From Orbus hercynius (GTDB lineage Bacteria; Pseudomonadota; Gammaproteobacteria; Enterobacterales; Orbaceae): a DNA stretch of 64,000 nt. The DNA is taken from NCBI RefSeq assembly GCF_003634275.1, contig NZ_RBWY01000001.1, positions 803,955 to 867,954 of the forward strand. The letters run 5' to 3'. The translations under genes were made by a program, and so were the position numbers. The notes below the pieces were generated by a model that was given only the letters and a program-made list of their open reading frames with translations, searched no databases and had not been told where the DNA came from. Shown here piece after piece: positions 58,701 through 64,000 of this stretch (position 1 is its first letter; the number at the start of each line of letters is the position of its first letter).

Positions 58701-61700
58701 TCCAATCGTTAATAATGGTTTGATATTGCTCAGTGGTAAGGTAATTTACATGGCATATTTGCTGCTGTGTGCTCACTAATTCACTGAGTTGATCTAATAT
58801 ATGACGATAAACACTGATATATTTCGTTATCGTATCTGCCTTAAATAACGCTGTCGCATAGTTAAACACACCGCGAATACAATCTTGACTATCATCCATC
58901 ATGGTTGAAAGATCAAATTTAGCAACCTGATATTGCATTTCTGGTGATTGATAAGGCGTAAATAATGACTGCGAATCATATTCATCGATTGCCCCAAACG
59001 ATTGCACACCAAACATGACTTGGAACAATGGATGCCTTGAGGCATCTTTATCGATCTGTAAAACATCAATCAATTTTTCAAATGGTAAATCTTGATGAGC
59101 TTGCGCCTGAGCCAGATGCTGAGCTGTTGCTTTAATAAAATCACTCACACCATCTTTTGCGTTGATTTGCGATCTTAATACCAATGTATTAACAAAAAAA
59201 CCAAGCGTATTTTCAATTCCAGGATAGTGCCTGCCAGCAATAGGTGTACCAAGAATAATATCAGATTGGTTACTAAATGCGTTGAGTAACAAATAGTAGC
59301 CGCTTAATAACACCGTGTATAAACTCACATTTAACTGAGCGGCTAATTGTCTTAATTTTTGACTAGTCTCTAACGTTAAATTGAAATGAATATCCACACC
59401 GTGATAATCAAACTTTAACGGTCTCACATAATCAAGGGCTAAATTTAAGGGTTGATAATCATGTAATATCGATTGCCAATAATCCATTTGTGATTGTAAC
59501 TGATCTGCTTGTAAATACTGACGTTGCCATAGGGCAAAATCTTTATATTGAATCGGAATATCGGGTAAATCAAGCACCTTGCCCGGCTGATCATAAAAAT
59601 GATAATAGTGATTAAGTTCGTTACTAAGTAATTCAATTGACCAACCATCAAAGGCAATATGATGAATGACTAAGCTTAAATAGCACGTTTGTTCAAGCTG
59701 ATAAGCTTGCACTGACAAAGGAATTTGCTCAGACAGGTCAAAAATATTGTGCGCATGAAGGCTAAGATAATCGTTGAGTTCATTAGCATTGTGACACTTT
59801 TGGCAAGTAAGTGAAATCTTGACCAGTTCAGCAGGCAAAACCTGTTGGTAGCCCTCACCTTGGTTATTGGTCTTAATGACGGTGCGTAGGATTTCATGTC
59901 GCTCGATGACTTTATTTAATGCCTTTATTAGCACAGTTAAAGAGGTTTGCCGCTTTAACACTAAGGTTAACGGTATATTATACGCATCACTTCCCCCTTC
60001 ATAGCTGTCAATAAACCATAATCGCTCTTGCGCAAAAGACAGCTTTTGTTCTTGTATCGACGCAGGATTACAAACGGTGATTTTAAGTGAAGCTTGAGAA
60101 AGCGTATCAATATATTGGCTTAACAAACGGATCGTTTTGTAGTTAAAAATATCAGCCACATGAATGGACTTACTACACCTAGTTGATAAACGATTGGCCA
60201 GTTTAATGGCTAAAATACTGTTGCCACCCATTCTAAAAAAATCAGCCGTAACACTAATGTCATTAATATTTATACCAAGCAGTTCACTATATACCTCAGT
60301 CAATTGATGCTCAGTTATACTAACAGGTGCAACATAGTTATCTGAATCATCGATATTAACAGTAGGAAGTGCTGCGCGATCGATTTTGCCATTAATCGTT
60401 AACGGCAATGCTTCAAGATAAATAAACGCAACCGGCAGCATATAATCAGGCAGACGTTGTGATAAATAATCAAATAGTTCTTCACGTTTTATCGCATGTA
60501 AAGCGACATAATAAGCAACAAGTTGCTTGCCGCCCTGAACACTCTCTTTTGCCACAATCAGTGCTTGCTTAATTGCCGGATGTGTCATTAGCTGTGATTC
60601 AATCTCACCTAATTCAATCCTAAAGCCACGAATTTTTACTTGTGAATCATTACGGCCAAGATATTCAATGTCCCCGTTAGCAAGATATCGCACCAAGTCA
60701 CCGGTCTTATACATGCGTGCATTATCATTTGTTGGATTGTTTGTATTGCGCTGAAATGGGTTAGAGATAAAGACATTCTCAGTCAATTCAGGTTTGTTTA
60801 GGTATCCTTGCCCAACCCCTGCACCACCGATATATAACTCACCTACCGCACCAACAGGTACTGGCTTTAACTGCTCATTTAGAATATACACGCAGGTGTT
60901 ACTGATGGGCCGTCCAATTGGCACCGTTGCATTAAATTCTGCCACTTGATGATTGGTTAAAAAAGCGGTTGCATAAGTTGTTGTTTCAGTTGGACCATAC
61001 ACATTGAGTAACTTAACGTTAGGGTAACGTTTTCTAAAATGATTGACATGATTAACCGATAGCGCTTCACCACCGACAAAAATAGTATCTATCTGGGCTA
61101 AGTGAATTAGCTCAGCATCAACGAGACTATTAAAAAATGCGGTTGGTGTAAAAAACTGTGTAATTTGCCGATCTGCCAATAACTGATTAAAAGCCGATAA
61201 GTCTAGCAGTTTTTGCTTCTCAAGCAGTACTAGCGTCGCACCATTAAGTAATGCACCAAAAATATCAAATATAGACGCATCAAATTGGTAACCTGAAATC
61301 GCCAATAAACGGTCATTTGAGTTAATTTCAGTATAGTTTGGGTTAATCACTAAACGATTGATGTTTTGATGACTAATCAAGTTACCTTTAGGTTTGCCTG
61401 TTGTACCGCTGGTATAAATACAATACGCAATATCGCCGCTATCAATACGATGAATAGGATTGCTCGTGCGCTGCGCTGAAATATCATTGATGACCTTAGG
61501 ATCATCAATCACAACGACCGCTGAATTAAACTGGCACAATGTTGTATAGTATGCTTGCTCCGTGAGGATCACTTTAGCTTTCGCATCACACATTATAAAT
61601 TGATTTCGTTCATCCGGCGCCGATGGATCCATTGGCACATAAACGGCCCCAAGCTTGAGTACGGCAAAGATACTGACAACAATTTTTTCACTGCGATCAA

Positions 61701-64000
61701 AATATAATCCAATAAAATCATTTGGCTGTATTTGATGGGTTATCTGCAAATAATGCGCTAATTGGTTGGCTTGTTCATTGAGCTGGGCATAAGTTAACGA
61801 AATATCATTAAACATCACCGCCAAATGCGCCGATGATTGCGTAACTTGTTGCTCAAACAAACTGACCACCGTTTGATCTGCACAATAATCACAGTGTGTT
61901 TCATTCCAATCATAGATAACTTTTTGCTGTTGCTGCTCGTCTAAGTAATCAATATGATTATGTTGTTCTAGCGGGTCGTGCGCAATTTGCTTAACAATTT
62001 GCTTAAATGTAGCAAGCAAGCTATCAATAAGAGCGGAATCAAACAGTTCACCTGCATAACATAACGTAATATTTAACTGCTGCTCTTGCTCTAGAACACT
62101 TACCACTAAAGGATAATCTTGTTTTTCTTCTGCTCCCAGAAAATTGATCTTTAATGCATTGGCCAAACAGTTTTCAGGCATAGGATAGTTTTCGAAAACA
62201 AATAATGAGCTAAATAGACGTTCACCTGACTGTTGCAAGCTTGCTAAGTTGACATTACTACGACTATTTGCCTCTTGAATATCTCGTTGTAAAGCTTGTA
62301 TCGCATTTAATAATGAATTGGCATGTTGATGCTCAACAATTAATGGCAAGGTATTGATCAGTAAACCAACAGTCTCTTCGATTCCGTCAACGGGAAGATT
62401 ACGACCGGCAACCACCATCCCAACAAGGGTATTTTCGCTGCCAGTATATACACTAAGCACCTTATGCCAACAATATTGCAAAATCGCATTCATGGTTAAG
62501 GCATACTCAGTTGTTATCGACTTGAGATCATAGTAGAGGTGATTATCTAACACTAATGTTTTTTTAACTGGCGTTGTAATGTGTTTATAATGGCTTAAAA
62601 TCGTTCCTCTAGCCTGATCGGCGAGTAATAAACTCAAATCTTCCTGAGTGTGCTGTTGACTGATATATTGCTGCCAATAACTTAAATGCTCAGCGCGATT
62701 TTTTTGTAAATAACGTTGTATATTTTGATAGTATTTATTAGGCGTTAAGGTAACTTTCTGCCCGCTGATCAACGCAAGATAAATATCATGCACGGCTTTA
62801 ATGATAATGGGATTACTCCAACCATCGATAATGGCATGATGGGTACTAAAGATGCAGCTATATCGCAAATTGGAATGTTTAATAAGATAGACCCGAAATA
62901 ATCCCGCAATCGTTAGATCATAAGGTAAATTACGATCTTGTAGACGTAAATCTGCTAAAAATGACTGTTGCTGCGGTGCTGATTGAGCGGTGATATCATG
63001 ATAAGACCAATTTAACTCAGCGGTTTTATCGATAATTTGCACGAGCTCTTCATCCCAATTAAAACGTAAACGAAGGCTTGCATAATGCCCTTGTAGCAAC
63101 TGCCAAGCTGTTTTGAGTACCGGAACATCAATTGCATTATCATAATCCCAACACATCTGTGTACGATAAGCATCATCAACTTGCCCTTGACTTATAGCAT
63201 GATAAATAAAACCTTCTTGTAAACTATTGGCTAAATAAATATCTTCGACTTCAGTATCATGTTGTATTTTTGTGAGCTGACATGCAGAGATCGTATGATC
63301 AATATCGGCTAAGGTTAAATATTGCCGGTCGACACTTAATAATTGATCGATGGTTAATTGTAAGTGATTGAGATAATGCTGTGCAAACTGTGCTAGCATC
63401 ACATCGTCAAGATAAGCAGATAATTTGATTTTTAGCTCGCCGCCAATAATGCCACAGTCGACACTTAATAAATTAGTTAGCAAATTGTGCTGAGAACTAC
63501 TCTCCCCAACGTCAGCAAACTGGAATGTCCAGTCTTGCTCACTCGCCCCATCAAACTGCCCCAAGTAATTAAAACTAATGGGTGCAAGCATCTCTTGCCG
63601 ATATCCAAATAAAGGGGCAAATCCTATTCCGCGATAAGGTATCGCCGCTAAGCTATCTTTAACATGCGCGACATTCGTTAACATATCAGCATTAGCGGAC
63701 ACATGTATCGGATACATATTGGTAAACCAACCCACCGTTCGGCTAATATCGAGGCGGGTAGAGGTAGATTCACGCCCGTGTCCTTCAAGCGTGATATATT
63801 GTTCATCAATATCGCTAAATGCCTTAAAGGCACTAACAAAGCTTGCCAATAATATATCGTTAATTTGCGTTGCTAATACGCGGTGCACTTTGGTTTGTAA
63901 ATTTGCGGTATCGCTTTTATCTAATGTTAACGTCAGATAATTGAGCTGTTTATGTGTAAATAATGGTTTAAGGTGCTGGCAGTATGCAGCGATGTTCTGG
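49753..64000 (-). CDS. nonribosomal peptide synthetase NRPS2, 5' part beyond window
   Basis: The minus-strand frame is open to the window edge, so the start lies outside; the GTG at 63888 is only an internal codon. Domains in reading order (plus-strand positions): E fragment 64000-63300 (LEGHGRE), C 63250-61930 (HHAIIDG), A 61910-60370, T Ser near 60220, C 60045-58720, A 58705-57160, T near 57015, C 56830-55490, A 55480-53970, T near 53812, C 53630-52300, A 52290-50745, T near 50592, TE 50420-49760 (GWSLGG near 50205). Adenylation codes by eye: DAFFFGVTYK, DAYFLGGTFK (Val-like), DALFLGAIWK, DVWHFSLVDK (Ser). The E fragment means at least one further upstream module whose residue is D. The last A-T-TE is strongly similar to that of NRPS1. 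It ends at a perfect hairpin. Confidence 0.95.
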   Translation of the reverse strand, partial: QNIAAYCQHLKPLFTHKQLNYLTLTLDKSDTANLQTKVHRVLATQINDILLASFVSAFKAFSDIDEQYITLEGHGRESTSTRLDISRTVGWFTNMYPIHVSANADMLTNVAHVKDSLAAIPYRGIGFAPLFGYRQEMLAPISFNYLGQFDGASEQDWTFQFADVGESSSQHNLLTNLLSVDCGIIGGELKIKLSAYLDDVMLAQFAQHYLNHLQLTIDQLLSVDRQYLTLADIDHTISACQLTKIQHDTEVEDIYLANSLQEGFIYHAISQGQVDDAYRTQMCWDYDNAIDVPVLKTAWQLLQGHYASLRLRFNWDEELVQIIDKTAELNWSYHDITAQSAPQQQSFLADLRLQDRNLPYDLTIAGLFRVYLIKHSNLRYSCIFSTHHAIIDGWSNPIIIKAVHDIYLALISGQKVTLTPNKYYQNIQRYLQKNRAEHLSYWQQYISQQHTQEDLSLLLADQARGTILSHYKHITTPVKKTLVLDNHLYYDLKSITTEYALTMNAILQYCWHKVLSVYTGSENTLVGMVVAGRNLPVDGIEETVGLLINTLPLIVEHQHANSLLNAIQALQRDIQEANSRSNVNLASLQQSGERLFSSLFVFENYPMPENCLANALKINFLGAEEKQDYPLVVSVLEQEQQLNITLCYAGELFDSALIDSLLATFKQIVKQIAHDPLEQHNHIDYLDEQQQQKVIYDWNETHCDYCADQTVVSLFEQQVTQSSAHLAVMFNDISLTYAQLNEQANQLAHYLQITHQIQPNDFIGLYFDRSEKIVVSIFAVLKLGAVYVPMDPSAPDERNQFIMCDAKAKVILTEQAYYTTLCQFNSAVVVIDDPKVINDISAQRTSNPIHRIDSGDIAYCIYTSGTTGKPKGNLISHQNINRLVINPNYTEINSNDRLLAISGYQFDASIFDIFGALLNGATLVLLEKQKLLDLSAFNQLLADRQITQFFTPTAFFNSLVDAELIHLAQIDTIFVGGEALSVNHVNHFRKRYPNVKLLNVYGPTETTTYATAFLTNHQVAEFNATVPIGRPISNTCVYILNEQLKPVPVGAVGELYIGGAGVGQGYLNKPELTENVFISNPFQRNTNNPTNDNARMYKTGDLVRYLANGDIEYLGRNDSQVKIRGFRIELGEIESQLMTHPAIKQALIVAKESVQGGKQLVAYYVALHAIKREELFDYLSQRLPDYMLPVAFIYLEALPLTINGKIDRAALPTVNIDDSDNYVAPVSITEHQLTEVYSELLGININDISVTADFFRMGGNSILAIKLANRLSTRCSKSIHVADIFNYKTIRLLSQYIDTLSQASLKITVCNPASIQEQKLSFAQERLWFIDSYEGGSDAYNIPLTLVLKRQTSLTVLIKALNKVIERHEILRTVIKTNNQGEGYQQVLPAELVKISLTCQKCHNANELNDYLSLHAHNIFDLSEQIPLSVQAYQLEQTCYLSLVIHHIAFDGWSIELLSNELNHYYHFYDQPGKVLDLPDIPIQYKDFALWQRQYLQADQLQSQMDYWQSILHDYQPLNLALDYVRPLKFDYHGVDIHFNLTLETSQKLRQLAAQLNVSLYTVLLSGYYLLLNAFSNQSDIILGTPIAGRHYPGIENTLGFFVNTLVLRSQINAKDGVSDFIKATAQHLAQAQAHQDLPFEKLIDVLQIDKDASRHPLFQVMFGVQSFGAIDEYDSQSLFTPYQSPEMQYQVAKFDLSTMMDDSQDCIRGVFNYATALFKADTITKYISVYRHILDQLSELVSTQQQICHVNYLTTEQYQTIINDWNDTDCEFYADKTIVNLFEEQVTQFAYSPAVMFNDVTLTYAQLNQQANQLAHYLQTHYQIQPNDFIGLYLNRSEQIVIAMLAVLKAGGAYVPIDPDTPNERNAYIIDDAKVKAVITQTCYESKIKQFSPDVALIVIDQDNLHELISLQCHKNIISKTQPTDLAYAIYTSGTTGQPKGTLICHYNVNRLVINPRYTEITPSDRFLDISGYQFDASIYDIFGPLLNGASVVIAEKQRFLDLEQFNHLLVNYKISNCFITAAFFNILVDAGVKNLGLLKYILVGGEALSAYHVNQFRQQYPNVKLVNGYGPTETTTFAVTYQINTATQPFSVNVPIGRPINNTSLYILDPHLRPVPLGGIGELYIGGEGVGLGYLNNPELTAKVFIANPFQSEKQRTQGRNARLYKTGDLVRYLDNGIVEYLGRNDFQVKIRGFRIELAEIETQLAKHPQVKQALVIARNNSHGDKQLIAYYLALQPIENHQLQDYLAQFLPEYMIPAAFIQLDTLPLTLNGKVNLAALPTATLVADRQHVAAMSITEHRIAKLFSELLVLDTDNISINDDFFRLGGNSILAIKLANRITNSCRKSVHVADIFNYKTISRLSQYIDKIASQQRAILPQQVDCVEQQLLSFAQERLWFIDRYERGSNAYNIPLVLQLNQQLSLITLTQALNKILERHEILRTIIKTNSAGEGYQQVLPMERVKLNIEHKKCQHIDELNQAITTHIHQVFDLATDTPLSVQSYQLSAQTYLSLVIHHIAFDGWSIDLLIKELNYYYLLFNASKSEPDLPAVAIQYKDFALWQRQYLQGEHLQTQLDYWRNKLQDYQLLNLPLDHPRPKLMDYRGNDIHFSLTLETSQQLRQLAANLNVSLYTVLLSGYYLLLQAYSNQSDIILGTPIAGRQYADIENTMGFFVNTLVLRREIDEYMPLADFIRTTGQQLIEAQQYQDLPFEKLVDALSTTQDPSRHPIFQVMFGVQSFGSSINDCQSESLFTTYQTDCAQYQVAKFDLTTILDDSQDVIKGFFNYATALFNPETIARYIEVYSDILKQMGEAYLQQQPISQLRYLNDSSYDKVIHRWNQTQLDYPCDKTIAQMFEVQAARTPDNIAVVYENCRLTYQQLNERANQLATYLKQQFQIQPDDLVAICLDKTEQLIVSMLAVLKAGGAYVPLSPKLPSERQNWIVYDTCCKVVMTSSQHIDALSKSLKTTTTLLNLDDIDVRNNLNTIDINNLDCSATANDLAYIIYTSGTTGRPKGVMIEHHCVINATYIQRSVMGLAACAVDTTTQNILWYSDYTFDAHVLDVFTTLLTGNCLHIFAQDKCLDLQALIEYATEQHINYAFIPPALLDKTTIIPIDKILLGGESVSQQIVDHYLANKRQLINAYGPTEATIWVTYHHYRSGDINSNIGRPIYNASVYVLDRQLRPVPVGAFGELYIGGVGVARGYLNNSELTRRVFIDNPFQSEIQRLNGHNCRLYKTGDIVRYLEDGSLEYIGRNDFQVKIRGFRIELAEIEAQLIQYQVVKQALVLACDNAQGDKQLIAYYVADESIQTDDLIVHLKQSLPEYMIPASFIHLEELPLTLAGKVNRSQLPAVSFSPTTTCVKAVTQTEHIVTEVYSQLLALPTDSISITDDFFRMGGNSILAIKLATRLADKTAKAVHIADIFHYKTIQAISEYIDSAVSSQLVIKAPQVKQAQDQLLSFAQERLWFIDNYEGGSCAYNIPLTLQFTQDISFTVLAKALNKIVQRHEILRTIIKTNIDGVGYQYILSSDSVHIALDPILCQTTAELNAQMTAHINQIFDLTKQIPLSAQSYQLGEICYLSLVIHHIAFDGWSVDLLMKELNHYYHFFSSTDNQVELVPVNVQYKEFALWQRQYLQGVRLQSQLDYWYNRLVDYQPLNLPVDYPRPSQIDYRGADIGFHLTLETSQKLRQLAADLNVSLYTVLLSGYYLFLRAYSNQSDIILGTPIAGRHYSGIEDTMGFFVNTLTLRREIDPDQSVIDFIQATGILQHEAQQHQDLPFEKLVEALKIEKDTSRHPLFQVMFGLQSFGVIDQNEAKSIFMPYQASSGYNIAKFDLSTMLDDSQTIISGNFNYATSLFKAETITNYINVYCYILDQLSELANRNQTIKQLRYLDEVNYNKVIMQWNQTKQDYPHNKTIHQMFEEQVIRTPDNIAVIYEGEGLSYRQLNEQANQLAAYLRDNFAIQGDDLVALYLDRSLFMPIAILAILKSGGAYVPIDPLAPTDRSRYILTDTKAKVILTVTACYDKCLSLVAADQCVVDLQSTAIIAQVARYTANHLSPIATANNLAYVIYTSGTTGNPKGVMLEHRGVINRILWMHKAYPINPQDRILQKTNYTFDVSVWELFWANWYGACIVFSHSEHYKDNVYLATLIESEQVTVLHFVPSMLVAFVETIAAQPSLQAKLQKLKYLFCSGEALNLYEVQHCHRLLPNCQIHNLYGPTEATVDVLYYDCNEPGIKQVLIGKPIDNTSAYVLDDCLQAVPLGGIGELYVGGDGVARGYLHNPTLSNERFIANPFQTAQELQQQYNSRIYKTGDVVRYMQDGNIEYLGRNDFQVKIRGYRIELNEIEACLMNYFAINYAVVIAYERSVKDKYLVAYYVANCELDTQEIMSHLRQKLPEYMIPTAFVHLDALPVTSNGKLDRKQLPKPELTHSVVHVSPENEHEMILSEIFADTLNIAVGEISMTHNFFTLGGNSILAMKLNSRINQVFQVKLSLVDILNAHTIKALAIKLSTTDKLVFNPVIAMSAITDKPQLFMIHPGMGGCSVYLSLANRLAHHYCCYGVDSYNFYHENKIDHISQLARYYLSYIDKICDFNQPITLLGWSLGGQIALEIATMLEARNFTNIKICALDTWLLNQDDLNEDRPNIDLDQLMLELNIPKYLRANVVSVADVDMKLSLQPLSAKLKYTKVLLFKAMQEKGFGALHHKYTFNNIDAYLYSAEQLRVVPLSTDHYKILEKEQEIIDQLLNVLK

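Noticed and set aside
63886-63888. GTG at 63888 as the start of NRPS2
   Set aside because: The frame stays open to the window edge and the upstream residues continue the epimerization domain, so the GTG is internal.
1-64000. CRISPR arrays, prophage, insertion sequences, rRNA genes
   Set aside because: No regularly spaced repeats, transposase, integrase, phage structural genes or rRNA sequences were seen. The only large repeats are the NRPS modules.

Overview
The window is AT-rich gammaproteobacterial chromosome. Most ordinary genes resemble Enterobacterales/Pasteurellales genes, and several gene orders match E. coli: yohJ-yohK-sanA, artP-I-Q-M, and uvrC-pgsA followed by tRNA genes. The base composition, and an NRPS style reminiscent of Xenorhabdus/Photorhabdus, suggest an Orbaceae-like host-associated bacterium. 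That placement is inference, with no 16S gene present to confirm it.

Layout. 1-2.6 kb: edge-truncated LysR regulator divergent from an exported beta-lactamase-fold serine hydrolase, then a frameshifted tail of a CaiB/BaiF CoA-transferase. 2.6-18.3 kb: Sfp-type phosphopantetheinyl transferase and a four-module NRPS (NRPS1) on the minus strand. 18.8-20.7 kb: four small Cys-rich or zinc-ribbon proteins. 20.9-34.7 kb: housekeeping genes (GNAT, erpA, hemL, bcp, perM, membrane proteins, yohJK-sanA, artPIQM, uvrC, pgsA, tRNA-Leu, tRNA-Gly). 35.3-37.9 kb: M20 amidohydrolase and MFS symporter operon. 38.3-39.2 kb: a class A beta-lactamase strikingly like TEM. 39.3-41.9 kb: LexA-box-controlled umuD-umuC-cho operon. 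41.9-46.2 kb: an exported-hydrolase/cupin/NAD(P)-binding cluster with a divergent LysR gene. 47.3-49.6 kb: Bcr/CflA exporter divergent from another LysR gene. 49.75-64.0 kb: 3' part of a second giant NRPS (NRPS2) that runs off the right edge.

The most notable system is the pair of giant NRPS genes on the same strand, separated by about 31.5 kb of mostly core genes. Both end in C-A(Ser code)-T-thioesterase modules that are clearly homologous, and both have a penultimate adenylation domain of the same unusual FDAH subtype. Their upstream modules and epimerization positions differ. They look like two paralogous assembly lines for related serine-terminated, hydrophobic, D-residue-containing peptides or lipopeptides. 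The single PPTase next to NRPS1 would activate the carrier domains of both. No MbtH-like gene was seen, and no transporter is directly linked to NRPS1; the Bcr/CflA exporter beside NRPS2 is the best export candidate. Several regulatory signals are also readable: paired ARG boxes before artP, a LexA box before umuD, a ribosome-site inverted repeat before hemL, and a 12-bp direct repeat in a divergent LysR promoter.
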